Shown one piece after another: positions 1 to 10,493 of a stretch of 64,000 nucleotides of DNA. Position numbers and translations under genes: made by a program. The stretch comes from Colocasia esculenta (taxonomy: Eukaryota; Streptophyta; Magnoliopsida; Alismatales; Araceae). The DNA lies in contig JACBKR010001157.1 in NCBI GenBank assembly GCA_014218235.1, positions 744,001-808,000 on the forward strand, written 5' to 3'. How positions within the stretch are numbered: position 1 is the first letter of the stretch; each line of letters starts with the position of its first letter. Below the pieces are notes generated by a model. The model made no database searches and was not told where the DNA came from. It saw nothing but the letters and a program-made list of their open reading frames with translations.

Positions 1-1084
1 AGCTGTTGATGGGAGCAAGATCCCACCTACTGTTTTCTCCTCGGAACTCTTGACCTTGACAAGAACTCTGTCACCCAATGGCTTGACAGAGGTATACTAT
101 AGCACGAAAACAATTCAATGATGCAGATGTTAGATGGCTTGACAGCAGTATACTTTAACAAGAAAAAACGCCAATGATGCAGATGTTAGGCTGCTTCAAA
201 GCGTACAAACCCAAAGATAAACAAATGAACACGACATTCCAAGGAACAGCTAGGAAAACCAAGATCACAACCAAGAAATTTTTTTTTGAGAAAAAGGTCA
301 AAGAATCACCCATTGAGTATAAAGATGATGCTCGGTATCCAACATTATGCCGTTTGACAAAGATTCACTTAAATCAACATCAATCACTAGCACTCATTGT
401 CCTAAACAGTTCAAATCGCGATCGGTAGCAAAGATGCAGCAAACCACCAAACCGACATTTGGACCCGCGTAATATGAAGAGAAACAACTGAAATCCCCAG
501 ATTCTTTTTATTGGGATTGCTTACGTAAGGAATTCCTGGAATCCATTTATCTGGATTCATGTAAAGTACCAAAATCTAACAATCATACAGAAATATCATG
601 CTCTCTGATTTCATCGAAATAGCCCAAAAATCCAAGGTCTTAGCTCCTCCAAGGCTCCAACAAGCTATGAAACCAGCGGTCACAAAATCCAAACTTTTCG
701 GGTCCTGATGTCTAACCAAAATTCCTTGCAAAGAAACAGGTTAACCATACACTTTTAAGAGTATGACAGCCATCGAGATAACCAGCAAAACTCCCGCAAC
801 ACACTAAACCTAGCACCCGCCATTGCCGCATTGAAACCACGCTAATGTCCTACGGGAGCAGCTTGAAGCCTTAAAGACAGTACCTTTGGAGCGAGAACAG
901 TGGCGGCCTTCACAGTGAGCCCCCGGAAGGCCCTCGTGGGGAGCCGCACTCCACAGGGCGCCGGCGGCGTGGAGACCCGGGCGGAGGCAGGCCGCAGCCC
1001 CTCGAACCGTGACAGCGGCGCCGCTGCTGCCGCCGCCCGGTTGCCAGGCACGAAGGTAGTGCCCGTCAGCTGCAGGCTCGCCAT
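1..1084 (-). CDS. CPN20: 20 kDa chaperonin, chloroplastic (CPN20/CPN21), 5' part, continues beyond the left edge
   Basis: Co-chaperonin that caps the chloroplast Cpn60 folding chamber in the stroma; family members carry a transit peptide and two tandem Cpn10 domains. Exon 1 is 884-1084 (67 codons). It starts MASLQLTGT and ends VKAATVLAPK, a Ser/Ala/Arg-rich transit peptide plus the first mature residues. Exon 2 is 1-96 and reads YTSVKPLGDRVLVKVKSSEE then KTVGGILLPSTA, the start of the first Cpn10 domain with its mobile-loop region. The splice joins APK to YTS at a GT donor (883-882) and an AG acceptor (98-97), as in Arabidopsis CPN20. The ATG at 1084 was chosen over the longer frame to 1123 because known CPN20 proteins begin at this kind of Met-Ala-Ser start. 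The second domain and the stop lie outside the window. The identification is firm; whether the gene is intact cannot be judged. Confidence 0.93.
78..189. repeat. 56-bp tandem duplication spanning the CPN20 intron 1 acceptor
   Basis: Copies 78-133 and 134-189 have the same length and both end GATGCAGATGTTAG. Each contains, on the minus strand, an AG followed by TATAC and then CTGTCAAGCC. The inner copy (lower coordinates) provides the real start of exon 2. The outer copy carries a second AG at 154-153, also followed by codons for Tyr-Thr-Ala-Val-Lys-Pro. Splicing to the outer AG would add 56 nt, which is not a multiple of three. Confidence 0.85.
97..883 (-). other. CPN20 intron 1
   Basis: AT-rich interval bounded by GT at 883-882 and AG at 98-97. 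It contains one and a half units of the 56-bp duplication near its 3' end and no convincing coding sequence. Confidence 0.85.
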
Positions 1085-2136
1085 AGCGGATGCGCTCCCA
1101 GAGGACTCGAGAAGCTTCTCCACTCCGACGCCTTGGTGCTGCGGCAGAAGAAGCGGATAACGGAGCTCGTCTGGATACTAACCCTAATGCAGGGGGCTTT
1201 ATGGGTGGCCACCGTTGTGATGTCCCTCTATAAGCTATACCACAATCGTGGTCACTCCGGGGAAAGGGGGTCGTGTCGCTCCCATGGTAACTAAGATTTC
1301 GTCGTTTTGCAGGATCTCGGTAAGAGAGCGGAGTGTCGGGAGTACATGTTAATTAGAGGAGGCTTCTAGAAAGTTAGTAGGGCGCGGGGAGTGTGGAGTG
1401 TTCCAGAAGATTGGGCTTTCACTTTGGAAAGCCGGCCTCTTTTTTGGGTCTATTTTATCCTGGGCGGTTTATGGGCTGTGGGGGGTCTTGCTTTGGGTAT
1501 CAGGCGTTTTGGCGCAACAGCCCAAGAACACATATAACAAAGCCCAAGAGTACTAACCAGGAACTAGAGGTGACCCAAATGAATAATTTTTATATTAATT
1601 GAGTCGCTTACAATTTCAAATGTTTGCTCATGTTAACTTGACATAATTATTGAATTCGTTATACTAAACCAATATGTGATGTATATTGGTATCTTATGTA
1701 TGGCATGAGAAAGATCTGAGCTCCATTTTAAGAAAATACATTTATGAGAGCAATTTATTAGTCGACAATTGCTGAGTCTACGCTTTTAGATCCGGGGGCA
1801 AATGTGGCATTTCTCAGCTTAAGTGATGATAAGGTGACAGCGGACCCCCCACACTTGCTGCTTATTCCATTTAACTAGTATCCATAAAATTAAATCCTAA
1901 ATTGATGAAAGATGAGCCAATTTTAATTTGATCTAGATTTAATCTGCACGCCACATATATAGGTCTTTGTTACTGGTTGAAATTTCAGTGTCTTTTAAGA
2001 AATATTGTCTCTTTTTAGGGTTATCTTTTTACTTGAAAAAAATAACTCTCTTGGGAGAAAGGATATGGTTCTTGTTTATTAGTAAACACGTTAAATCTAA
2101 TATGAGATTAAATTATATCTCTATACACTTTTTAGT
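1085..2136. other. CPN20 5' flank and AT-rich spacer with one dispersed-repeat copy
   Basis: No gene is visible. The first 100-150 bp should hold the CPN20 5' UTR and promoter. Positions about 1978-2130 are a copy of a dispersed repeat (GAAATTTC..., then ...TGAGATTAAATTATATCTC) seen again near 15815-15975, 61551-61720 and 61803-61965. The CACTA element begins directly after it. Confidence 0.55.
1180..1187. promoter_or_regulatory. telo-box-like AACCCTAA motif upstream of CPN20
   Basis: AACCCTAA lies about 95 bp upstream of the CPN20 ATG. Telo-boxes of this sequence are common in plant promoters of growth-linked and ribosomal-protein genes. One copy alone is weak evidence of function. Confidence 0.35.
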
Positions 2137-2490
2137 CACTACCATAAAACAGGGTATAGCCGATTGGGATAAAGAAACAGTCGGCGCTTTAAAAGAAAGC
2201 TCGACTGTTTAGATCGTCAATCTCGTACAAAGTTTTTTGTACTTGTGAAAGTGTAGAAATATTTAGTCATCTTATATTTTTTTCTCTCATTAGTGAGAAT
2301 CAAGTTGGCACATGAATCTCTCTCCTCTTTTCTACTAATAAAAAGAAAAAATATAAAATAATTAAATATTTCTATACTTTCGCAAGTACAAAAAAAACTT
2401 TTCTCTTTTTTTTCTTTTTCTTTTTTTTTTGACAAACCGACGACGGTTTTGAATCTTTTGATGTTAAAACAGTCGGCGTAGAGCACATCC
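2137..2490 (+). repeat. CACTA left subterminal repeat region
   Basis: Contains direct and inverted short motifs: ACAGTCGGCG near 2179 and again near 2470, GCTCGACTGTTTAGA near 2200, and CCGACGACGGTTTT near 2437. A foldback MITE interrupts it at 2229-2402. Confidence 0.65.
2229..2402. mobile_element. Foldback MITE inside the CACTA left end
   Basis: About 40-bp imperfect terminal inverted repeats: the left arm runs from AAAGTTTTTTGTACTTG to GTAGAAATATTTA, and the right arm is its complement with a few mismatches. The length is about 174 bp. The flanks are too AT-rich to assign a TSD, so the superfamily is unknown. Confidence 0.6.
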
Positions 2491-2539
2491 CATTATTTTT
2501 TCATCCAAAGCGGAGGCCCAACAGATGCTTCGAACACGC

Positions 2540-2870
2540 GGCGTCTCCGTAGGTGACCAACGACGTCTGCCTGGGTTACCCCCCAACCCGCCAAAAACTT
2601 TCCTCTTCGTGGCGCCAATTCCCCCCCCCCCCCCCTTTCTTCATCTCTTTCCCTCGTCTCTCTACGCACAGCGCCAACTTCCCCCTTCCACTCGCCCCAC
2701 TTCGCCCGACGCCGCCGAAGTTGCAGCCGCCGTCGACCGCCATCAGCCGACGAAGTTGCAGCCACCGATAACCGCCACCAGCCGCCGGTAACCGCCGCCG
2801 AAGTTGCAGTCATCGGCGACACTACAGAACCCTTTCAGGTATTCTCTCTCTTTATCTTTGGCCTCGACGA
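2540..2870 (+). other. GC-rich exon-like block near the CACTA 5' end
   Basis: C-rich stretch followed by three imperfect repeats of CGAAGTTGCAG within GCCGCCG-rich sequence (2716-2812), ending at a possible donor TTTCAG|GTATTC. All frames are open only because of composition and no protein family is recognised. It may be the non-coding first exon of the CACTA gene or captured promoter/UTR DNA. Confidence 0.35.
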
Positions 2871-2879
2871 CGGCATGTC

Positions 2880-4971
2880 CCTCCTACATGCATGAGCCCG
2901 CAAGGCCTGCAACCCGGTGGCACTCCCTTCCCTCCCCAGTGGCGATGGGGGTAGAAGGTGGCTCCTGATGGCGGGGAACGTGAGCGGCTCTTGCGTGAAC
3001 AGTCAGGAGTGGGCAGGGGTGGGAGTAAAACAGCCTAAAATACTCTGTATAACTACAACCAATTTTTTTTTGTTTCTAATGCCGCAAGTACTTTTGTTTG
3101 GGGAGGCAGTCAGCCTGCAAACTGTTTGTTTTTCTTCTGATATCATTTTCCAGTACAAAGTACCCACAGAAACAAAGCTTGAAGGTTTTATAATTGGAAG
3201 GTTATGACATTTCACACCACATTAAACAACTCTTTAGCGGTTTCCAAGTTGGTGATAAAGAGAACTGAACTAGCTCATGTCTCAGTGCTCAATAAGTTTC
3301 TGCTTTTTTTTTCTCGTTTAAATCTTCTTCTGTTGGTTTAAAACTAGTGCTTAAATCTAAAGTTCTTCTCCACATCTACCTACGCAACACGACTTCTCTG
3401 CATCCACACATTTACCATCCTCTGCAACAATTTTGTTCTTCATGTCTTTTGACACCTAATGAAAGGCAAAATCACGAAGGCCTCAACTAGGTGATCATTT
3501 TCAGATGATCCATGTTTTGTTGCAGACTTGAAAGACCTGAATTTATTTTGTGATCTTTTGCTTAAAGTGATAGAAGCTATTTCACATGAAAAGAAGATGA
3601 GAATTCTATGGGAAATTGTATTACTTTCCTTTTTATTTCCTTCAATGTTGTGGAAACAAAATGATACTGGATCTTATGGCTATGAAATAACTTCTTTGCA
3701 TGCCAATGAAAGGCTTAATTGTGATTTCAAATACTAGTCCTCCGGAAAATATTCTCTCATAGTTAGATGCTTCTGGTATTCATTTTCTCATTTTGCCTTT
3801 TTTCACGTGGCCATTTTGACTTACCTTTTCATTGTTATTCACAAGCACCTTCAATTACCACTAAAATTGTGTGTGTAAAAGGCCACTAGCAATATCTAAT
3901 GTCAGTTTCCTTAGTATCAATATATATTGTTAATAATTTGTACTCTTGTGCCCTTTACTACCCCGAGAAGCTTGCATATATAAACAAAATAATGGATGAG
4001 TAGACTACAATATGGAGTAGATAGTTTTTATTTTATTTTGTGCTTAATAAATATTATTTTTCTTTATAATGATTGTTCAATTTTAGATTCAAATAACTTT
4101 CTCTAATGTCTTTGTTTCAATGAACTTTACCTTCTTAGAAGAGTTTTATGTATCTTGAAATCATTTACTTGATCATTGTGTTTGGTAGGGGTTTGGTCAC
4201 AAATTAACTTATAGGAGAACCCAGATGATTTTTCTGTCTTATTTAAGTTTGGTGTTTCCAAAGTCAGACGTATCTAACTTACAAATGTTTGCACTTCTGA
4301 TTGTCTGATTCTTAATTTGGAAGGCGTCTAGTAACTCCACTTGAAACAGTAGATGTGAAATACAAGGAATTATAATTGAAAAGACAATGATCTTATAATG
4401 GAAATGCACTCCTTTATGTTGCTAGAAAGGAAACCATTTGTGGTGGATATGATACATTAAATATTATGTGTTTCACCCAAATGAATTCTATGTAATCCTT
4501 ACAAATGCCAGTTCGTGCAGATCAACTTGAGCAGTCAGCTTGTGGGTCCAACGGGGCAGCACTGCTTTTGGGGTTTGGGGGGTTTGGAGGATGGAGCACC
4601 CAGAAAGGAAATTTTATTTCTAAGAGAAAGGGGGCAAGGGCATCATAATCAAGCAATAAGTCATGGCATGCATAATCAAGCAATAGATCCACTAGCTTCT
4701 TTACTCACAATTGCATTAAATGGGTCACTTTGTAAGAAGCATAAGTCATGGCATGCGTAATCAAGCAATAGATCCACTAGCTTCTTTACTCACTACAGTG
4801 ACTATAAAAGTTGATGAGTTTGCTGCTTAAATGGGGAAGATATATATATTAATATCTGCCCCTTTCTACACACTGGCAGATGATTGCCGACTCCATAGTC
4901 ATGTGGTTGCATGAGTCCACTCTCTTCTATCTATATGCAAGGGGCGAATAATAAGTAAAACTCTATATAAA
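2880..4971. other. AT-rich CACTA interior, no gene recognised
   Basis: Short open frames only, with no domain recognised. It includes an imperfect direct duplication at 4659-4793 whose two copies share ATAAGTCATGGCATGC and then TCCACTAGCTTCTTTACTC, about 81 bp apart. Confidence 0.5.
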
Positions 4972-5066
4972 GATTACCCCTCCTTTGATCCTATTATGGA
5001 GGATGTTGCTGAAAGGAGGGGGATGTGACTATGTCTTACCGGATGGCTTCCTATTCAAGGGCTTAA

Positions 5067-6079
5067 TAGGGTGTTTGGTTACAGTTTTTTACTTCTTTTT
5101 TCTCTAAATTTTAAAAAAGAGAGAAGTCAGATACAAAGAAGTGTTTGGTAAGTAAATTTTTTTTTTAGGGAAGAATTTTTTCTCTATGTAAATCTCTCTT
5201 AAAAAAAAATAAGTCTCACCCTGTTTTTTTTTTAAGAACACTGATTCTTGCGCCCTCACCCCCCCCCCAGCCCCAAACCCCCCCACCGGCGCCCCCCCCC
5301 CCCCCCCCCGGCCCTGCTCCCCCTCCCCCGCCCCAGAGCCCCCCACCGGCGCCCCCCCCCCCCCCGCCCCTGCTCCCCCGCCCCCGGCCCCCCCCCCCCG
5401 GCCCTGCGCCCCCGCCCCCGGCGGCCCCCCCCCCCCGCCCCTGCTCCCCCGCCCCCGGCGCCCCCTCCCCCGGCCCTGCGCCCCCGCCCCCGGCGCCCCC
5501 CCACCCCGGCCCTGCGCCCCCCCACCCCCCCGCCCCTCCCCCTCCCCCGACACTGCTCCCCCCCCCGGCCCGCCCAGCCTCAGCCTCGCGCGCACCCCCC
5601 CTCCCGGCCCCGACCCCCCCGGCACCCCCACCCAGGCCCTCCCTTGCCCCCCAGCCCCGGCGCACCCCTCCGCGCCCTCCCCCCCCCCCCCCCCCCCCCC
5701 GGCCCTGCGCCCCCGCCCCCGGCGACCCCCCCCCCCCACCGCCCTTGCTCCCCCGCCCCCGGCGACCCCCCCCCCCACCGGCCCTGCTCCCCCGCCCTCG
5801 GCGCCCCCCCCCCCCCCCCTGCGCCCCCGCCCCTGCTCCCCCGCCCCCGGCGCCCCCCCACCCCGCCCCTGCTCCCCCGCCCCCAACGCCCCTCCTTCGC
5901 CCCTGCCCGGGCGCCCTCCCCCCTCCGGCCCCTAGCGTCCTCCTTTCTCCCCCTCCTTGGCCCATGCCAAACATCTTACAACACTTTTTTATAATTTTAA
6001 AATTTAGATAGAAAGAGAACATGTTATAATTTTTTAGATAGAAATAGTCTTTTAAAAAAAATTACTCCCAAACACCCTA
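5067..6079. mobile_element. Tourist/PIF-Harbinger-like MITE with a C-rich core
   Basis: Perfect 12-bp terminal inverted repeats TAGGGTGTTTGG (5067-5078) and CCAAACACCCTA (6068-6079), flanked by TAA on both sides (5064-5066, 6080-6082). A 3-bp TAA/TTA target is the PIF/Harbinger signature. Removing the element restores continuous gypsy homology (FLFKG then RLCIL). The T/A-rich terminal portions surround about 690 bp of C-rich minisatellite. Confidence 0.8.
5252..5943. repeat. C-rich minisatellite (CCCCGCCCCCGGCGCC-type)
   Basis: Irregular units of roughly 35-45 bp built from poly-C, GCCCCTGCTCCCCCG and CCGGCGCC. It gives long Pro/Arg- or Gly-rich frames on both strands; these are composition artefacts and not genes. 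Homopolymer lengths are likely to be unreliable in the assembly. Confidence 0.85.
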
Positions 6080-6300
6080 TAAGGTTGTGCATCCTTGAAT
6101 GCTCATTGCGTAGGCATATCATCTAAGAATTACAGCGGGAAGGACACTTTGGACAAGCTAAGACTGTAGCATTGGTGGGAAAGAATTATTATTGGCCAAA
6201 GTTAGAAGGAGATGTTATTTTGATGAATGGTTATGATGAGTTGTCAGCTGATGGCACAGTGCCGTTTATCATGATACCCTGTCCTAAGGGCTCCCAGCAG

Positions 6301-6844
6301 ACAATGCCCGTTTACATATTGGTTCAAGATTTAACATGAAAAGATAGTTATGAGCCACTATTGGCTTGTGGACAATCACATTTTTTATGCCCATGTAAAA
6401 GATTACACATTAATATGCTTCTATTGGAAACCAAAGTTTAGTTGCTTTAAGATTTCATCAGTAGCTTCTAAAAAAAGCCCTACTCTCTCTCTCTAAGATA
6501 TTTTTTTGGGTAGGTTACTCTCTGTAAAATAATTGAGTAAACTAGATTAATAAAACTGAAATGTGCTGTCATCTTTAAGGAGTGCAGACACTCTCAATGC
6601 TTTATTTTCTTTTTATGATATGATTATCATAGTGATGCTTGGGTCCACAAGAAGTGTGAGAAAAATCATCTGGGTTCTCCTATAAGTGCCCAGAAGTTAA
6701 CCTCATATTATGGTCTCTTCTTTTTATTTTTAAGTTATTGGTGAGCATTTATTGCTTTGATCTTTGCATATCATCATATTGACATTTTCCTTCTTTATCA
6801 GATGTTTTTAATTATACTAATCTATTTTTTTTAAATTTTTAAAG
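6301..6844. other. AT-rich spacer upstream of the CACTA gene
   Basis: No coding sequence recognised. It probably contains the 5' leader or introns of the transposase-associated gene that starts at 6845. Confidence 0.4.
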
Positions 6845-7946
6845 ATGGAGTTTAATTACCTTGCTGATAAGAGTTGGATGTATAAGTACAAGAGCAAGCA
6901 TGATCGAGTGAACCCACATTTTTTGTCTGGAGTTGAATGTTTCATGCAGTTTGCATTAAGAAATATGGATGTTAATGAAAGCTTAGAGATGAAATGCCCA
7001 TGTATGAAGTGTGAAAATAAATTTTACCATGATAAAGAAACTGTTCATTTCCATATTATTAGAGAGGGATTCACTCAGGGATATATTACATGGCATTTTC
7101 ATGGAGTGTCTCGTAAGAGGTCTCGAGAGGAGGATAATACAACTTGGGATTCTCTTGTGGACTACTGGAGAACTGATGAGAAAGTTCGAGAATTTGAAAG
7201 AAATCAAAAGAATCGTGCATATGAACAAGCAACTCATACTCTTGGTGCAAAATCCATTGCACGTCATAATCAAGAACAAGTATGTTATGATTTTGTTTTT
7301 CTTACAAAAATTTCTTTTCATAAATTCTTTACTAACTTTGATGTAGCGGGAAAAATTGGGAGATAATTACACGACGCTTGGGGCATACATTAAGGCTCAT
7401 CAAACAAAAAGCGGAGATTATCCCAATGAGCACACTAGATCTATATGTGTATGTACATCTAAACTTACACTTGTAGAATATGTGCTCATTTTACTTATAT
7501 CCATAATTTTACTTGTATTGTAGGAGAAAGTTATAGAAGTATGTCAAGAGAAAGATCTCATGTCTAGTTCAGAGCCAACAATACTATCTCCTATACTAGA
7601 TGTTGTTTGTAATAGACACTATGGTGGATATGAGAGAGGATGCGGGTTAGGATGGTCTAGAATGTCACGTTGGGGTGATAATGGAAACCAAGCATCGAAT
7701 GATAATGTCAAACAACTTATTGTCGAGTTACAAAATGCAAAGGCTGAAATAGAAGCTATGCATGCTCGAGAGAAGGAAAGAGAGGAGACATTGCAAGTTA
7801 GAGAGAGGGAGAGGGAGGAGGCAATGCAAGCTAGAGAGAAGGAGAGGGTGGAGAGGGAGGAGGCAATGCAAGCTAGAGAGAGGGAGATGCAAGCAAGGAT
7901 GGAACGCATGGAAGCTATGCTAAACATGCATTTTTCTAAAAGCTGA
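6845..7946 (+). CDS. CACTA-encoded transposase-associated domain + Ptta/En/Spm-like protein (319 aa)
   Basis: Three exons join cleanly: 6845-7279, 7347-7448 and 7524-7946, with GT-AG introns of 67 and 75 bp and no stop, giving 319 residues. Residues about 8-82 match the plant transposase-associated domain that normally starts TNP2: KSWMY, the cysteine cluster CPCMKC, and a GF...YITWHFHG ending. Residues about 125-200 resemble the Transposase_24 (Ptta) family, with the IKAHQTKSGDYPNEHTRSIC segment. The C-terminal 75 residues are a charged coiled coil built from repeats of the type EAMQAREKERVERE. The TNP2 catalytic core is absent, so this looks like a DNA-binding accessory protein or an internally deleted product. 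It lies in the plus orientation near the middle-left of the CACTA element. The intact frame suggests recent activity or constraint. The product name is inferred from motifs only. Confidence 0.75.
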
Positions 7947-8683
7947 GTGAGTGCATTTATGTTATGTTAGATTTTATGTTTTCATTATTTTATTGTTTAT
8001 TAAAGTTTATTTTATTTATTTATTTTTCATAGGTTGGAGATTTGACATGGCACCATATAATGCCGAACAACCATGCTGATAGAGATGGAACATAAAGCTT
8101 ATAGCTATTCATCTTGAAATCCTCCTCCTCACTTGACTTCTTTTTGTGAAACAAAAAGCTTTTGTTCATGGATATTTCATGTTCTATTTTGCTGTGGAAG
8201 GTTTTGCAAACATTTTGGTGGATATTTTGCAAGTTGTTTTGAGCTTGTAATAGCAATTAGTAAGTCCAGAAAAAAAACATTTTAGTGGATATTAATATAG
8301 ATGGATCCATTGAGAAGGAAAGGCTAATTTTCTGTTCATTGTGGGCCTTTGCAAGTATTGCCAACTCTTGGCAGCTCTTGACAATCTTTGGACTTTTGGA
8401 TCCACTAAGGAGGAAAGACTAATTTTCTGCTATTGCATAGTATTTTTATAGAAATCAATAACTCCAGGTATTTTTGTTGTGGTATATATATATCAGCTCC
8501 AAAAAAAGTCTGGTTCTTTTTGGTGGCCATATATCAGCAATTTGCCGATATCATTGCTCATTTCATATTGGCATCTAAGAAGTTTCTATTCTAGGCCATT
8601 TGGGAAGTTTAGTCTAAGCTAATGACGTGGTCTTGTCTTCTTGTAAGTTGCAAGCTAGGTAGGAAGTTTCCTAATAAGCAATG
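7947..8683. other. 3' flank of the CACTA gene with a small direct repeat
   Basis: AT-rich. Two similar segments (GGATCCATTGAGAAGGAAAG near 8302 and GGATCCACTAAGGAGGAAAG near 8398, each followed by CTAATTTTCTG) indicate a roughly 96-bp diverged tandem duplication. No gene is seen. Confidence 0.4.
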
Positions 8684-9262
8684 TGATGCGGGACAAGCCC
8701 GCGGGAGAGGGAGAGAGACGGACAGAAGGGAGTTGGGGAGGGTTTTAGCAGGGTTTTGGGGAGGGAAAGAGGAGCTTCGTGCAGGGGGGGGGGTCTTAGA
8801 AGAGAGGGGGGAAGAAGAAGAAGAGATGAAATGGGGAGGGTGAGAGCAGCAGTTAGAAGAGAGGGGGGAAGAAGAAGGACGCAAGAGGAGGAGGGGGAGG
8901 GGATCTCGGGAGGAAGAGGACGCACAAGGCACACAGTTCCATGCGGCCAGAAAATTCTTTCCTTTCTTCTTCTATTCCATCCTCCCAAAGGAAGTACAAG
9001 TGTATATATAGGGTGAAAATCCTACTGTTTACCTACCCACTGGACTAAAATATCCCCAGTACAAATGGCAAAATACCAATCTTATCCCACATCTGCAAAT
9101 AAACCTTACTTATCTAAAATTAGACTTTTAATTCCACCGTACTAAATCAAACTCCACTAAAATGAAAAATACATAATAAAATAAAATTGAAGTCGATATA
9201 TCGCTGAATGTCTGTAGTCTCGAGTCTCGTTCCGTGTCCGTCACGAGTCACGGTCCTCGTCA
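8684..9262 (-). repeat. 3' LTR of the non-autonomous retrotransposon
   Basis: On the minus strand it starts TGACGAGGACCGTGACTCG after the purine tract and ends CCCGCATCA. It differs from its partner mainly in a G/A-rich block (8700-8935) that is longer and rearranged. Confidence 0.85.
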
Positions 9263-10493
9263 ATCTCCCCCACTTCGAAAAAATTCGGCCTCGAATTTTA
9301 AAGTGTCGCAGTAGGAGAAAGATATGCACCAGAACATGAGTGAAATACGCCATACGAATCATAATATCACAAATCTCGAGCTGTCGACCAGTGTGTGCCC
9401 CACGAAAATCTAACCACACCACATCAAAATCCTCGAGAGTAAACTCAGAGTCAACCACGGCAGTAGATGATGACCCAGCTGGACGATCTTCCGTGAACAC
9501 ACAATATGATATCGACTGAAGACCTGAAAGGGAGAACAACTCGGGATCCCATGTGTCGTCTATCTCAGACTCAATGCAAACAGTACTATCTGACATTAGG
9601 GATGAAACCTCCGGCAACATATTCTGTGGCGTCACTTGTTCATTATGCGAGTCCTGCAAATCAGACTGTACCTGCATCTTTACTTCATAGTTGTCGGCTA
9701 ATGTAACATCTGACTCATAAATTGCTACTTGTTCTTGCTCTTCACACTTGACATCCAAGATGGGATCTGCCGCACAATCCGTCTTTTGCATTATAGCAAC
9801 TAACATATCACGTATCTCGCGAATATCATTCTTGATGAGGCCCCAAAGGGGGTCTTTCGATAGTTTCCAACTCGCACTCGCATCTTCAGCAACCATCCTC
9901 TCCGTGAGGGTAGTGGCGCACCGGGGTGAGGACCAATTGATGCGGGACAGATCTGCAGGAGAGCAGAACTCTGACCTGGAGGCCTGGCGGTCGACGTGCA
10001 GGGGTGAGCCGGGCAGAGGCGTTGCTGGGCGGTGACCGGCAGGAGGCAAGGGTGGTGCCTGCTGCTTGGGGTGTCCGGTGCCAGGGTGAGGGTGATGGAG
10101 GGCCCACGGTGAGTCCCCATCGCGGACAGCGGCGGCGCGGCGAGGTGGCGAGTGCCACGGGCGTGTGCGGTGGGAGAAGTCTGAGAGCAAGGGCGGGGGC
10201 GTGCCGTGGCGGAGGTGGCGAGACCCGTCCCAGGTTGGCTGGAGCGATGAGGCCGGTGTAAACCAGCGGCCACGAACGTCCGACATGATGGAGGGCCGAA
10301 GGGAAAGGGGTCCGGCGGTTGAAGGTGGGAAAACCGGCGCGACGGAGCAGATGCAGACCCGCGTCACTCGCCAAGCTTCCGGTTGTCGCAGGCAGCACCC
10401 GAGCAGGGGCAGAGCACGCCGTGGCGGTGAAGGCGACGACGACAGGGAACGCGTACTCCGTCCTGAGTATCCGGTGTAATGGAGGGCCGGCAC
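9147..10493 (-). CDS. Long open frame of unknown function inside the LTR element
   Basis: A frame of about 448 codons runs from a GTG at 10493, with a first ATG near 10287 (MSDVRGRWFT), and ends inside the 3' LTR. The N-terminal part is Pro/Arg/Ser-rich and GC-driven. The C-terminal half has balanced composition, for example WGLIKNDIREIRDMLVAIMQ, then an acidic stretch and an end resembling HILLLRHFKIRGRIFSKWG. No gag or pol motif is recognised. It may be a degenerate gag-like product or captured sequence; translation is doubtful. Confidence 0.35.
   Translation of the reverse strand: MPALHYTGYSGRSTRSLSSSPSPPRRALPLLGCCLRQPEAWRVTRVCICSVAPVFPPSTAGPLSLRPSIMSDVRGRWFTPASSLQPTWDGSRHLRHGTPPPLLSDFSHRTRPWHSPPRRAAAVRDGDSPWALHHPHPGTGHPKQQAPPLPPAGHRPATPLPGSPLHVDRQASRSEFCSPADLSRINWSSPRCATTLTERMVAEDASASWKLSKDPLWGLIKNDIREIRDMLVAIMQKTDCAADPILDVKCEEQEQVAIYESDVTLADNYEVKMQVQSDLQDSHNEQVTPQNMLPEVSSLMSDSTVCIESEIDDTWDPELFSLSGLQSISYCVFTEDRPAGSSSTAVVDSEFTLEDFDVVWLDFRGAHTGRQLEICDIMIRMAYFTHVLVHIFLLLRHFKIRGRIFSKWGRLTRTVTRDGHGTRLETTDIQRYIDFNFILLCIFHFSGV

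Larger units (their letters stand above)
4972..6300 (+). pseudogene. Ty3/gypsy polyprotein fragment (RNase H-integrase linker and H2C2 zinc-binding region), split by a MITE
   Basis: Before the MITE the sequence reads KDYPSFDPIMEDVAERRG and, after a frameshift, CDYVLPDGFLFKG. After the MITE it continues RLCILECSLRRHII and then, in another frame, GHFGQAKTVALVGKNYYWPK followed by LEGDV. The order and motifs match the DGFLFKGxRLCIP...GHFGxxKTxALVxxxYYWP segment that precedes gypsy integrases. At least two frame breaks and the MITE insertion make it a relic. No LTR was found around it; it was probably carried into the CACTA element as a fragment. Confidence 0.7.

Noticed and set aside
5104..6022. 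Several long open frames (up to 268 codons) rich in Gly/Arg/Ala or Pro on both strands
   Set aside because: They arise from the C-rich minisatellite inside a MITE; all six frames are open because of composition and no domain is visible.
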